NCBI GenBank assembly: GCA_033060915.1
Contig: CM065377.1
Span: 34,969,183-35,033,182, forward strand
Length of the DNA: 64,000 nucleotides
DNA from: Euryodendron excelsum
Lineage: Eukaryota > Streptophyta > Magnoliopsida > Ericales > Pentaphylacaceae
Reading direction: 5' to 3'
The first letter of the stretch is position 1. Each line of letters opens with the position of its first letter. Position numbers and translations under genes: made by a program. Below the pieces are notes generated by a model. That model was not told the origin of the DNA. It was given only the letters and a program-made list of their open reading frames with translations, and did not search any database. Below are positions 11,779 to 23,352 of this stretch, piece after piece.

Positions 11779-12139
11779 AGGAAACAAGGAATAAGGTAAA
11801 GCACAAAAAGGAGCTAAAGCCACCCCACGACTAAGTAACTTTAGACATCTTCAACACCGATATACACCTTAGAAAGCTTAGACTTCCACAGCCAACAAGA
11901 AACAGAGAACAAGGCAATAGCCCACCCTCGACCTCCCCAATCAGCCTTGGATTTCCCTAGAGGAGCATTGTTCTGCAAGACGGATTGTTGCTTCAAGAAG
12001 TAGCAATTTCAAGACATCAACCTTGGATTTTCCCTGGAGAGTATCATTCCCCCAAACAAGGCATTAATTCCCCCAGAAGAGTATTATCCTGCCAGACGAA
12101 ATGCCAGACATCGACCATATGGCTGCCTTAAGAAGTTCC

Positions 12140-12170
12140 CTCAACCTCAACCTCAACCTCAACCTCAACC
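12140..12170. repeat. CTCAAC hexamer repeat
   Basis: Five CTCAAC copies; on the minus strand they would read as alternating Val-Glu codons. Translation is not established. Confidence 0.85.
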
Positions 12171-12228
12171 GCAACCTTAGCATCAGCCCCAGCAATGGCA
12201 CTCTTAACATCTCCAACAGTCTCATATA

Positions 12229-12357
12229 GGCATCTTCTATAGTAGCCCTAGCGAGGCCACCCTCTCCTCATTAGCAGCACTAGTCCTCTACTCGACCAAA
12301 GCAGATCTCGTTATTGCCTCCGCCATAGATCATTGTCTCTTGCATCAGTTACCCAGA
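12229..12357 (-). pseudogene. Second copy of antisense-gene fragment
   Basis: Nearly the same as positions 1-115, including TAGTAGCCCTAGCGAGGCCA. On the minus strand it gives the same LARATIEDAL-type peptide. It is followed to the right by the AT-rich stretch, polypurine tract and LTR start, which is the relative position of the antisense gene in the better preserved copies. Confidence 0.5.
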
Positions 12358-13924
12358 TAAAATTTCAAGCCAAAATAAATTTTCTATGAATTTTTTCTTC
12401 AAAAATTCAAGTTTCGAGTCAAAATGAATTTTCTATACATTTTGTCTTCAACAATTCTATTTTCAAGTCACAATAAATTTCCTACACATTTTGTCTTAAA
12501 AAAAAAAATTCCAGTTTCAAGTCAAAATGAATTTTCTAAACATTTTGTCTTCAAGTGTGCACAGTTTCAAGTCAAAACAAATTTTCTACACATTTTGTCC
12601 ATATGTCTAACCAAAATATTTTCTAAACTTTTTCAATCTAAAAGTTTATCTCAAAAATCAATTTCGAGGTTTGTTAACCTTCCCTTTACAAAGTTATTTC
12701 AAAATCAAAATCCAAAGTTCATTTTCAAAATCAAATCTTAAAATTTTTTAATTAAAGTCCATCCCAAAACTTTTCTCAAGCTTCTTCCTCAAAAGATTTC
12801 TACTTCAATCAAGTCTCAGTTTTTCAAAAAATTCTTCCTCTAGAAGTCTTCTTCAATATCAATCCTCAAAATTTTCAAGGTTTCAAATCCTCAAAATTTC
12901 TTCCTTCCAAAGTTCTTATCAATTTCAAAGTTTTCTAGACCCCAAAATCCATTTTCAAAAATTTTCTAAGTGTTTTACTCAAAAGTTTTATTCAAAAATT
13001 CTTCCCATGTTTTTCCTTCAATAATATTAGGCCTCCCCCAGTTTCTCGGGGCCTTTTTGGCAGAGAAGGCCCCACATTCAAAGGTTTTATCTCTTTTTCC
13101 TATAAAAAGATTTATTTTCAAAATTTTCAACTCTTTCTTTATTTTAAAAAATTTTCAACCGAGTTTCTTGGGGTTTTCTCTGCCAAAAAGGCCTCACTCT
13201 CAAAGATTTTATTTCAAAAAACAAAAATACCTTCTAGCTTTTCCTAACCTTTTCCTTCAAAATGTTTGATTTCAAAAAAACTTTTGTAGAGTTTTCTAAC
13301 TTTTTCCTTCAAAAAAAAAAAAGAAGTTTCATTTCAAAATCATTCTCCGATTTTCCAAAACTTTTTTCTTCAAAAAGTTTATTCTTAAAAGCATGTCTTG
13401 GGTTTTCTGAGTCTTATCCTTTAAAAGTTCCATTCTAAAAAAATGTTTCAAAATTTTTTAAAACTTTCTCCGCAAAAAGTATTATTCCAAAATCAAATTC
13501 TGGGTTTTCAAACTTTTTCCTCAAAAGTTTTATTCCAAGTTTCAAAAGTTTTTCAAACTCTTTCAGTTCAAAACCAAATCAACCTATTTCAGAAAGTTAT
13601 TTCAAAATCAATTTAAACAATCAACTTCAATTTTAAAATCATTTCAAAAATCACATTCAATTTCAAAGTATCAATGTTCAAAATCCTGAATCCCTTTAAA
13701 GGAGTGTCATTCCGTTAGTCAGAATGTCAGTTCAAATTAATGTCCAAATTAAGTTTTCAAAATTTCAGATATCAAAAATCAAAGACAATCCAGCTTTCAA
13801 ACTCAAAATTTCAAAATTCCAATTACATCAATCTTCAAAAATTTCTAAGTTCCATCCCTCTGATCACCTCGTGGTCAACATGGGACTCTTACTTTATTAT
13901 TTTCTATCTTTGACAAGCAAAGAC
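12358..13924. other. AT-rich, G-poor 3' internal region
   Basis: The plus strand is almost free of G and built of degenerate ~50-bp units (TTTTCAAA..CTTTTTCCTCAAAAAGTT). By comparison with 28313-29132 and 58780-60754 it corresponds to the first intron of the antisense gene. Two copies of a GAGTTTCT(C/T)GGGG/GCCAAAAAGGCC hairpin motif lie at 13035-13075 and about 13155-13200. Confidence 0.55.
13048..13073. repeat. GGGGCCTT/AAGGCCCC hairpin motif
   Basis: Inverted arms GGGGCCTT (13048-13055) and AAGGCCCC (13066-13073) flank TTTGGCAGAG. The motif recurs around 13155, 14405, 14603, 59190, 59925, 60040 and 60185, and its core is flipped here relative to most other copies. Confidence 0.65.
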
Positions 13925-13941
13925 AGAAAGAGAGGGGTAGC
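13925..13941 (+). other. Polypurine tract
   Basis: AGAAAGAGAGGGGTAGC directly before TGTAAGCACC. The same AGAGGGG(C/T)AGC precedes the LTR starts at 35438 and 60772. It is the expected plus-strand primer for a plus-oriented element. Confidence 0.8.
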
Positions 13942-13967
13942 TGTAAGCACCCCATTTTTGCCCGCTT
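13942..13967 (+). mobile_element. 3' LTR stub (26 bp)
   Basis: TGTAAGCACCCCATTTTTGC and six more matching bases, then an abrupt change to GTGGCGCC-box sequence of an oppositely oriented element. This is a recombination or deletion junction. Confidence 0.75.
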
Positions 13968-13970
13968 GGC

Positions 13971-14042
13971 ACACTAGTAGTGGCGCCTTTGTTAAATTTG
14001 CCTTGGCGCCATTGCTAGTGGCGCCTGGCTTGGGATTTAAAT
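13971..14042 (+). promoter_or_regulatory. Putative promoter of the antisense element gene (copy on + strand)
   Basis: Three GGCGCC boxes (13982-13987, 14005-14010, 14020-14025), two next to TAGTG, are followed by a TATA-like TTTAAAT at 14036-14042. The boxes are the same as those upstream of the LTR TATA boxes. A 5' UTR exon with a splice donor follows. The opposite-strand copy at 35159-35235 has the same order. Promoter activity is inferred. Confidence 0.5.
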
Positions 14043-14069
14043 CAGAAAGCTTCCTTGCTTGAAGCTTAT

Positions 14070-14239
14070 GGGTTTGTTCGAGTTTTTTTAAGAATTGAGA
14101 GCTTTTTCGAATACTTGGCAAAAATATAGAATTGGACATTGAAAGGGCGATCTTTGGAAACCCCGGAGGGTTGCCGGAAATAGTCATTGTCGGCGGGAAA
14201 GTCACCGGAGAAGAAGGTTTCGTCGGAGAACTCCGAAAG
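14070..14239 (+). other. Putative non-coding first exon of antisense gene
   Basis: GC-richer island (CACCGGAGAAGAAGG, GCCGG) between the promoter-like block and AAAG|GTGAAT at 14239/14240, a good plant donor. The counterpart on the other copy ends CAAAA|GTGAGT (34973/34972, minus strand). The intron would run to the acceptor at 15456-15457. The transcription start is not known. Confidence 0.5.
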
Positions 14240-15457
14240 GTGAATTTTTGGTTTTATGTTGATTTTGATCTGTAGTGTCATAGGCGTTGTAGGGACCATT
14301 TTTAAGCAGAACTCTGCCAAAAATTTTTTAAATTCAAAACAAAGTTGGAAAATTTTTTAAATGAAATCTTTTTGAAGGAAAAATATATAAAACCTTTGAG
14401 GGTAGGGCCTTTTTGGCAAAGAAGACCTTAAGAAACTCGAGGGGTCTTTTAGAAAACTTGGAAAGATTTGGAAATTAGAATTTTAAATAAAAATTTTTTA
14501 AGATAAAACTTAGGAAATCTTGTTTTCAAAATGAGGAAAGGGTTAGAAATTTTTTTGAAATAGAATCATTTGAAGGAAAAAAAATAAAACCTTTTGAGAG
14601 TGAGGCCCTTTTAGTAGAGAAGACCCCAAGAAACTCGGAGGGTCTTTCAAAAACTTTTTAAAAGAAAACTTAGGAGAATTTTGGAAAATAAAATTTTAGA
14701 ATAAACTTTGGAGGGAAGAATTTGGGAGCTCTTTTGAAAATGAATTTTTGAAATAAAAAATTTCGAGATTGAGAAAGATTTAGGATGGAAAATTTTGGAA
14801 TCTGATAGAAATTTTGGAAGGAAGAATTTTTAGAGTGAAACCTTGAAAATTTTTAATGATTTATTTTAACTAAAACTCTTTTGAAAGAAAGAGTTTAAGA
14901 GAATCTTAAACCTGATTGGAAAAGAAATTTTCTTGAAAAACTAAATCAGAAAAGCTTTGACATGGATTGAAAAATTTGAGATTTGATTTTGAAAATGATT
15001 TTTGGCCTTCATTTTTGAAATGGATCTTAGAGGGAAACATTTAGTATCCCTAGAATTTGATTCCAAAAACTGATCTTAAAGATGAACTTTAGGAGGAAGG
15101 AATTAGAAAATGCTTTCGAAAGCTAATTTTGGAGAAAAAATTTCAAAGGAAAGAGTTTTTGAAAACTTTTGAGGGACGATGTTAGGAAAGCCTTGGGAAA
15201 CTAATTTTGAAAAAGAATATTTGGAGTGAAAAGTTTAAGAAACTTTTTGAGAGTTGATTTTGAAAGAGGCCTTTTGGATGGAAAAGTTTAAGAAATCTTT
15301 TGTTGGAGTAGGATCTGTTGACCATTGTGTCATTCATTTTCATTTATATTTTATTTTTGGTTATTATTATTATTATTATTATTTTTTGCTTTTATTTCTT
15401 ATCTTTTGAACTACATATACCGTATATTAATATCTCTTACCTTGACTTACCTTTCAG
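14240..15457 (+). other. Putative intron 1 of antisense gene, AT-rich
   Basis: It runs from GTGAAT to CTTACCTTTCAG. The first kilobase is the reverse complement of the G-poor repeat stretch of the plus-oriented elements, with two GGCC hairpin motifs (about 14405 and 14603). The last ~150 bases are T-rich with an ATT run. No coding sequence is seen. Confidence 0.5.
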
Positions 15458-15458
15458 G

Positions 15459-17303
15459 ATGGCAGACACAGGCGATAACAGTTCTGAGAGGAGACGCTGC
15501 TCCAGGAAGGCGGCCCAAATAGATTCTGTCGATAGCTCCAGTCGATCTAGGGGTAGACAGCGATCTACTGGACATGCATTTTCCAGCCGGAGCAGAAGAG
15601 GGAGTAGACCTCCAGTCGAGCCCTTCCCATCATCGACCTACCTTTAACGAGGGGATGGATGCTGAGGTGGAGGCCCCAAGCCTTGGAGATCGGGTGACAG
15701 GTTATGATCAAGCGTCCATCAGACATCGGCAGACGGATGCAGATCTTGGTAACTTGGAGATACCAGATATTCCACCGCTGGGGGATCTTGCTTGTCATCC
15801 CAGTGTATATTCTAGAAGCACCTACATCCTTCACGCATTCATACATCTTTCAGAGTGGGCCGTTCACCAGGTATTTGTGACCATACAGCTGGTTACCCCC
15901 TCCTACCGGGCCTTCTTAACAGAGATCGAGTTCGGTGCATTCATGGGCCTTCAGGCTAACTACCTAAACCGCCACCTAGTGTTGGTGCTTATTGAGAGGT
16001 GGTTTGGCTAGACTGGGACTTTCCATTTTGTGGGTTTCAAGTTGGGACCTACTTCGTTAGATTGGGCTATCATCACGGGGCTTTCCTTTATTGGTTAGCA
16101 GATCACCTTACAGTTAGTTAGTAGAGCGGACACGTGTATTTTGCTGGACTTGCCTCCTCCTGAGCGTTCTTCCTCTTCCCAGTCTCTTGGCTTAGTCGGG
16201 ATGATAGTACCTTTGCTGTTGAGCCACCACCTGCCCAGCAAGACATCATGAGGTGGAGACTTGTTTTGTATATCATCTTCACCTGCTTTTACAACAATAA
16301 CAAGTCGCTCGTGCCTTTTCGGTTGGTAAGCATAGTAGTTGATCTTGGGGCTTTGTCTAAGTTGGATTGGGGTCCTTCTCCTTCGGCTGCTTCCTTCAAT
16401 TGATGTGGGTCCGAACTTCTTCTCGTTGGGGCAGTCTAACTAGTTTTTGGCCCCTTTTTTGTTTAGTGGAGTTATGAGTACCCGCCAGTCTGTCGTCCTG
16501 AGGTTATTGAGGACGACCTTTACCCCCGTGCTTTAAGGTGGGCTCGTGACTGAGTAGCCTAGCGGTCGGAGATTACTGATTTTGTGATGATCTGGACTAA
16601 CCTGGAGCTCATTGAGGTGAAGGATGTTACTTGGCGGCCATTTGTCAAATTAGTTCATTACGAGGCGATTAGGTACTTGGTCCCGTTATCTCTGTCGAGA
16701 GTTTCCTTTCTCAGTGATGATTCCTGGGAGTCTTATCGCCAGTTCCACGAGGAGTTCTGGTCAACAGGGGATCCATTAGAGTACATGTTCGGAGCCTTGG
16801 TTGAGGGGGTCCCCATTCCATATTAGGATCGTCAGCCCGGTGCTAATTTTCTACTTCCTCCAGAGACTGATTATGCCACAGTTTTTGGAGCCCATTCTGT
16901 AGGTGCTTTTATGTAATTTGAGGTGGTAATCGGTGGGTACGCTGTTGGCCAGGAGGTGGTGGACTTGTGGCATCGGGCCGGAGAATATGTGCCCCAAGCT
17001 GAGTTTACCACTGTGAGGAACCAGAGGGATCGGTACCAAACTGAGAGGGACCAGTTCTAGATGGAGAAGGATTGTTTCTAGGCGGAGGTAGCTTCCTTGA
17101 TGGCACGGTTAGTTCAGATAGGAGGCGGCAAGGTATGTTATCTCTTCCCTCTCTTTGTTTTAACATTGCTTAGTTATTCCTTCGCCTTGCTGATTTCAGT
17201 TTTTACTCCCTTGTACGATGCTGGTGCTTCTAGTAGTCATGCACCTCCTCTAGAGCCAGGCTTCGGAGACTTTGACCTAGATATTGACTTTGATCTGCGA
17301 TGA
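15459..17303 (+). pseudogene. Plant-mobile-domain-like element gene (decayed), + strand
   Basis: The start ATG (15459) is one base after a splice acceptor TTACCTTTCAG|G. The N-terminus reads MADTGDNSSERRR, then a basic Ser/Arg-rich stretch and an acidic linker. Next comes a domain resembling the plant mobile domain: the RWFG.TG.FHF motif (about 16000-16030), then LDWAIITGLSFIG (about 16055-16095), then VTWRPF and YLVPLSLSRVSF (about 16630-16710). The later part has WHRAGEYVPQAEF, then Glu/Arg-rich RDRYQTERDQF coiled-coil repeats and an acidic tail FGDFDLDIDFDLR. Several stops (after 15645, at 16009 and others) and frame changes make it a pseudogene. Mobile-domain proteins occur as host genes and in plant transposons; here the linkage to the element is clear. 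A related plant transposon domain (DUF1985- or DUF7745-like) is possible. Confidence 0.7.
17133..17199 (+). other. Small 3' intron of antisense gene (67 bp)
   Basis: GGCAAG|GTATGT at the left and GCTGATTTCAG at the right. The opposite-strand copy has an intron at the same place in the protein (26340-26435). The frames on either side do not match exactly here, consistent with decay. Confidence 0.6.
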
Positions 17304-19243
17304 ATGCCTCTTGGATATTAGCTTAGATGTTTCCTATATTCTATCGTGGACATGTATTTAATTTTCATTGTCAGACAGTTTATTTTTGTAAATTTTGTAT
17401 AGAGTGGGTATTTGAGCTTCAGATAGTTAGATGTATGTATTGAAGCATGGACAAGCAGAGATATTTACATAGCTAGGTATATAAATAGATGCATGTACAG
17501 GGATAATGATGATGATAAATATATTTATTACATGAGATGATATTAAACTACTTTGGTGACTTTTGTTTCTACAGGAAGCTATGTCCTAATTATGCGAAAC
17601 TCATGCTGAAATTTTTACAGAAATACATATACATGTTAGGGATGCAGCAATTAATATAATGATTTGGTTACTGTCAAATTATACATCCCTAAAATGATGA
17701 CTCCTTCCTTGTCAAAGGTTTTGGTCTCCCTTTTGGCTCGACCTTACCTTTACTGGATGATAGCATTTTGTACTCTTCTCAGCCTTTTGACCAACTCCAA
17801 TTTTCTACTTTGGGTTAGTGTATGAGATCATTTGGCTTGAACTCTCAACCCTCGGGGCTTTGGCAACAGCTTACCTGACATTTAGCAGAGCGATGAGCAG
17901 CCAATCTTCCAATTTGAGGAGACTTTGCTTCAGGACCATAATGTAAGCTAAGTTATGGGGTTTCGAAACAATAGGATATGCAGGCTCAAATTTAATGTTG
18001 CTTTCAGTAGGGTTTAGATCCATACCATCCTTGATTGTTTTTCCAGATATTCTTCCTCAGCTTTGGCAACACGTTTGGCTCATTTAGATCAAGCAATCCT
18101 TTTTCAATCAGAGTGGACTTTAATAGGGTTATAATGTAGGCTCTAGTTTGGGGTTTAACAAGAAAAGGTAAACGCTCAAACCTACAGCTTCTATTAGGCT
18201 TTTTTTATTACCTAGGATCACCTTTGGACTTTCTTTCTTGCCTTTACTATATACTCCTCAGGATATTATAAGAATGACTCTTTTCCTTTCGGCGTTTCTA
18301 TATGCTTTTAGAAATGAATATGACTCTTCTCTTGCCTTTTCTCATATATGACTCTTTTTTTTTTTTTTTTTTGGCCTCTTGCCCTTTGGCAACTTTTCTT
18401 CTTTGCTTTTCTTTTCTTCCATTTCTGCTTTTCCTTTTATCATTTTTGGGAGATGAACACTTCTACCACTTTTCTCTCCTAGATTTTTCTTAGCATTTCC
18501 ATTTAACTCATTATGGGTGGTGATCCCTAGGTTGGATTTTTTTCTTGAAAAAAGGGTAACCGGCTCAACAGGTTTGACAAAGGTTGTTTTTTACTGTATG
18601 GGAAATGAAATGAGGGCCTTTTTTCACTTTGAACTCGATTGCTTGATCTATAGAGCCTTCAACGTTGCCTCAGCTTGATGGAGGATGAATGACATGTCTT
18701 GTGGAGTCTTTAGTTATCTATTTGCCCCAATGTGGGGGATGGTGTTGAATCAAAGTTGACAAAAAATCTTCGCTTTTTGCGAGGCACTAGTGGGATAAGC
18801 AAAAGGGAATATAAATATTTTTTTTATATGAAAAAATGAAAGATGGCTCCTCTTCATCTTGATAGTCTGGCCACACATTGCTTAGCCTCGGTGTCTTGCA
18901 AGTGTTGCTTTTGGGATAGTTTCCTCACTCATCTTCAATTACTCTCTTTTTGGAAGGTTGACCAATCGGCGAGTGGCTAACTCATGCTATCATACACTTC
19001 AAGTTAGGTTCTCCATTAAGATAGACGATGCCCCTCATGTAGGAAACATTCACCATTCACAAGAGAAATATAAGATAACAGCAATGAATGAAAAAACTAT
19101 CATTTTATTACTTTAATAAAAGGCATAGAGTTCTTTAAGCAATATGGAATGCACACATCAATTTAAAGACATAAAATAAAAGGGATAGAAAGATAGTGGG
19201 CGACAACACCCTTATCTTATACGCTTTTTGATGAGAACCCCTA
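17304..19243. other. Spacer between antisense gene and gag remnant
   Basis: This is 1.9 kb, AT-rich, with a T run at about 18355-18372. I see no reverse transcriptase, integrase, RNase H or protease motif on either strand. In a complete Ty3 element the polymerase gene would be expected here, so it has probably been deleted. The sequence near 19090-19230 reads like the 3' untranslated part of the minus-strand gag. Confidence 0.45.
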
Positions 19244-19382
19244 TCAGTAGGGCTTGGGGACAATGCCCACATGTCTGACACTCCATCCGTGATTGCTCTC
19301 TCTAGCCAAGGCAAGGTAAGAAAATGTTTCTTCTAGAGCTCCGGGTGTGTTGGCAGTGATGGTGTAATTGTCAGCCTCATTG
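19244..19382 (-). pseudogene. C-terminal end of gag, split off by solo LTR 5
   Basis: The minus strand encodes a stretch with NEADNYTIT, SYLALARESNHGW and VRHVGIVPKPY followed by a stop at 19244. It continues the minus-strand frame that leaves off at 24487 on the other side of the solo LTR (duplication ACCTC at 19383-19387 and 24487-24491). The peptide is not a domain I can name, and no aspartic protease triad is visible. Confidence 0.6.
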
Positions 19383-22300
19383 ACCTCTGTCGCGCCCAGA
19401 TTTTTCGCACTCGAGGAATACTCACCCAAGCGGGAAAAATGCTGTACTCTCTCGTTAGAACTCACCCTCCTAGAAGAATGAGTGCGATTAGGTTTGAATT
19501 GAAAACAGGTTTGAATAAAGGGCTTTTTGAAAAAGATTCGGAGTCGCCACCTAACTTGATTAAGGTGAGTTAGGTCACCTAAAAACTAAGAGTAATCCGA
19601 AGACTACACTTAGGGTTTTTGGAAAACGATTTGAAAATATCTCCTCGAGAGAGGGTTTTTAAGAAAACAGGTTGTTGGGCAACCTTTGGAAAACATTTAG
19701 CCCTTTTTTGAAAAATAACTCCGTTTGGTCTTTGAAAACAGTGATTCTAGGTTCGGAGGTTGGTTACGTGTAGGGAAGACGCACTAAGCTATCACCCTAC
19801 CCCGCCCTTTCGGTACCTACATGTCAATCTACCCTAGATTTACCTATGAGAGTCTTCGACTAACTATAGTTCAACCCTATTCACTTTGAAAAACAATGTT
19901 TGAAAACTAATTTAGCATGATGCATGATATGCAAGTGCAAGATGAAAGAATTGGAAAATAGAAATTGATTCGATTTGAAAATAGATTTGAAGAAATAGAA
20001 TTGAAATTGGAAAGTTTGAAAATTAAAAGTAGAAGTTTGAAAATAGAAATTTTAAAATTTTGAAAATAGATTGGAATTTGAGAATTGGAAAGATTTTGGG
20101 AAACCGCACCCAGAGGGTGAAATTGAAAGTTTGAAAAGTATTGTGACCGCACCTATGGAGGTTGCCTACGTATCCCTTTGGGGGAATCAGGTCAGTCGTA
20201 GTTCGGACCGGAGTCCGATTGAAAAGAGATTGATTTGAAGAGAGAGATTGGATTGGAAGAAAGAGATTGAATTGAAAATTAGATTTGATTTGAGATTAGA
20301 AGAGGAGATTGGAAATTGAAATTGAGAAGATTGGACTTGGATTTGAAAAGACAGATTTTGGAAAGACTTAGTTTTGGAAAGATGGAGGTTTAGGAAACCT
20401 AGACTTAGGAAAGAGAAGAGACTTAGGAAGGATTTGACTTGACTTAGAAGGTCTACGAGATTAGGAAAGATTAGATTTAGGAAATGTTTGAATTAGGAAA
20501 GGTTCGATTTAGGAAAGTTTTGAAATTAGGAAAGTTTCAACTTAGGAAAGCTTTGAATTTGGAATGTTTCAACTTTAGGAAAGTTTTGAATTAAGAAAGT
20601 TTTGAATTTAGGAAAGTTTTAGGTTTAGGAAAGTTTTCACTTTAGGAAAGTTCTGAATTTAAGAAAGTTTGAAAATTGGAAAGTTTTGACAATTTGGAAA
20701 GTTTTGAAAATTGGAAAGTTTTGAATTTAGAAATGTTTTGAAAAAGGGAAGTTTTGAATTTGGAAAGTTTTGAAAATTGAAAAGTTTTGTTTTAGGAAAG
20801 GTTTGAAAAAGAAAAGTTTTCAATTTAGGAAATGTTTGAATTAAGAAAGTTTCAACTTAAGAAAGTCTTAAATTAAGAAAGTTTTGAGTTTAGAAAAGTC
20901 TTAGATTTAGAAAGATTTCGAAGTTTTGGAAAGTTTAGAATTTAGAAAGTTTTTAGGTTTAGAAAGATTTAACTTAAGAAGGTTTCAAATTTAGAAAGTT
21001 TTGAATTTGGAAAGATTTGATATTTAGAAAGTTTAAGATTTAGAAAGTTCTAGAGTTTTAGAAAATCTTGAGATTAGGAAAGGTTTGAGTTTAAGAAAGA
21101 TTTGAAAGCTTGGATTTGAAAAAGATTTTGGAAGGCGTAGAATTAGGAAAGGGTTGAATTAGGAAAGATTGGAAAGTTGAGTTTTAAAGTTTAGGAAAGA
21201 TTTTTACGTTCAAGTTTTGGAAACTTAAGATTTAGGAAAGTAGAAGTTTAGGAAGGATTTGAATTAGGAAAGAGTTGGATTTTGAAATTTAAGGAAAGGT
21301 TTAAAGTTTGGGTTTAGGAAACTTATGGTTTAGGCAGGAATTGAATTAGGAAAGGTTTGGATTAGGAAGGGATTGGATTTGGTTTCTAAAAGAGAAAGGT
21401 TGGATTTTGTTTCCAAAAACGGAGGATGGGATCTAGTTTCCTAAACGGGGAGATTGGATTTGGTTTCCTAAAGGGGAGATAGGATTTGGCAAGGATTTGG
21501 AAAGGGAGATTCTAGAAACCCTAGTTTTGGAAAACTATAGTTTGGGCGTAGAAAATAGGTTTTGGAAACACGTATAGTTTTGATGTAAAAAACGAGAGAT
21601 TTTGGAAACCTAGGTTTGGGGCAAGGTTTGAAAATCATGTTTTTGGAAAGAAAAATTAGGGTTTCCCAATTGTGGGTTCTAGGGCTTGACTTGGGCTCAA
21701 AGGAAAAGGAATTTTTAGAAAGTAAGTTTTTGGAAACGAAGGTTTTGGAAGGAAAACCTAGAGGGAAATTTCTAGAAGGAAGATTTTAGAAAAAAGAGTT
21801 TTTGGAAAGATTTTTAGGAGAGATTTTTGGAAAGAGTTTTTAGGAAGGTGAACCTAGGGAGTGTTTTTAGAAAGAGATTTTAAAGAGAACGAGTTTTTGG
21901 AAAGGAGTTGAAAAAGGAAATTTTGAAAAATGGATTTTGGAAGGGAGTTTTTGAAAACAATTTTGGAGAGGAGAGTTTTAGGAAAGTATGTTGAAAAAGA
22001 GATTTTCAGGAAGAGAGATTTTAGAAAAAGAGAATTTTTAGAAGGAGCAAAAACGCCTCACTTTCCTAAAGCAATTCTAGCCATAAGAGGGCTAGAACCA
22101 CTTTAAGAAAGTGGTTTTGAAAACAAGATTTGAAAATATAGACCAAAAGGCCACTTTTAATATAACACTTTCCTAAAGCAACCCTAGCCATGGAAAGGCT
22201 AGAATCACCCTAGAATTGTGGTTTTGGAAACAAGTTTTTGAAAAAGAGATTTTGATGCAATTTTGAAAACAAGTTAAAAAAAACGTTTTGAAAAACAACT

Positions 22301-22610
22301 TTTTGAAAACGAATTTTGGAAGATGCAAGACTATGATATGCACAATGCAATTTGGGGGTCGTGAATATACAAGGCTAAGGCTTCACCACATAATCAAGGG
22401 GGCCGGACCCACGTGGTCTTTGGTTAGACTAGAAGAAAGCCCCCGACACGGTGACTCTCCCATAGTCCAATCCTACACATGGACCGGGAATCCCCTTGTT
22501 TCAAGCATGCAAAGAAAGGGGGGAAAAGAGATGGGGGATTAAAATAGTGAAAACCCAAGTGGGTTGGAGAGAGAAGAGAGAGGGGGGAAGTGCAGAAAAT
22601 TAAAGAGAAA

Positions 22611-22620
22611 GCCTACCTTG
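22611..22620 (-). other. Putative 5' splice site in LTR 5 leader
   Basis: On the minus strand CAAG|GTAGGC, exon end at 22617, about 297 bases after the TATA box. Confidence 0.5.
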
Positions 22621-22912
22621 TTTCTTGTTTATTTTGTGCGCCGTGCAGTCTTCAGTCTTCGGTCTTCGGTCTTGATCTTCACCTTCAGCCTTCAAGGGTT
22701 GTCCTCAAGCTTTGGATGGTAGCTCTTCAAATCTTCGAAGGGTGGTTGAAGGCTAGTGTATGAGTGTATGGGGGAGTGTATAGGTGTATAGGAGGCTAGG
22801 ATTTGGAAAACCTAGGGAGGCTAGGGTTTAGGAGGTGCTCGAGCTCTGTATATCGAAATATAGGAATTTTAGGTTAAGTTTGCAGACCCCTTTCACATTG
22901 AACAAGACTCTG

Positions 22913-22920
22913 TATTTATA
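22913..22920 (-). promoter_or_regulatory. LTR 5 TATA box
   Basis: TATAAATA on the minus strand, about 55 bases downstream of the nearest edge of the 23-bp GGCGCC palindrome. Confidence 0.75.
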
Positions 22921-22973
22921 GAGGGAAGACGAATTTGGCGCCTGTTGCAGTGGCGCCAGGCCATTTTTTGGCT

Positions 22974-22996
22974 TGGCGCCACTAGTAGTGGCGCCA
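22974..22996. repeat. 23-bp GGCGCC palindrome near LTR promoter
   Basis: Arm TGGCGCCACTA, one central base, then the exact reverse complement. The identical palindrome occurs at 30958-30980 in LTR 6. Further GGCGCC boxes lie at about 22937 and 22952. Confidence 0.9.
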
Positions 22997-23352
22997 GCCA
23001 TTTAGGAAACAATTAAGGTCGGCAAGCAACGTATCTTTGCCTAGATTTGGGCGCCTGTACTAGTGACTACCATGCAATTTTTAGCCTGGCTTTACTAGGA
23101 GTGACTCCGGAAAGTCCAGGAATGATTTGAAGGAGCCGGGAATGACCCGGAAGGCCGGAAAGAAGCAGGAATACTCAAAATAGTATCCTGGAGGTATTTG
23201 ACTTGAAAAATGAAGATAAGGTGAGTCGAAAAGGTTGACCGGGCCTTTAGGGGCAAAACGGTCAATCGGACTAGGAAACTACCGGGGCGAACCCGGATTG
23301 TCCCGGAAAAAGACTTGGGATCTGGAAACATTATTTAGAATGTTCCCAGAGG

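Larger units (their letters stand above)
11498..12228. other. Internal or flanking region, no gene recognised
   Basis: After the B LTR end there are repeated TGCATTCA(T/A) words (about 11500-11645) and a CT microsatellite. Then follow repeated TTGGATTT.CCCT.GAG blocks (about 11945, 12022 and degenerate near 12068) and a CTCAAC array. No domain is seen in either strand. Confidence 0.4.

Noticed and set aside
11592..11780. Frame ending in a long Ser-Leu repeat
   Set aside because: It is the (CT)n microsatellite read as codons.
15318..15525. Hydrophobic frame that looks like a signal peptide upstream of the mobile-domain gene
   Set aside because: It reads through T-rich intron sequence before the acceptor at 15456-15457.
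17304..19243. Possible polymerase (reverse transcriptase or integrase) gene
   Set aside because: I looked for YxDD-like, DDE and zinc-binding HHCC patterns on both strands and saw none; the 1.9-kb length is also too short.
22288..22542. Repeated frame with RLRLHHIIKGAGPTWSLV, also at 31433-31651 and 40456-40659
   Set aside because: It is antisense to the LTR and lies in the conserved leader between donor and G-poor stretch. The three copies share DNA descent; there is no start context or domain.
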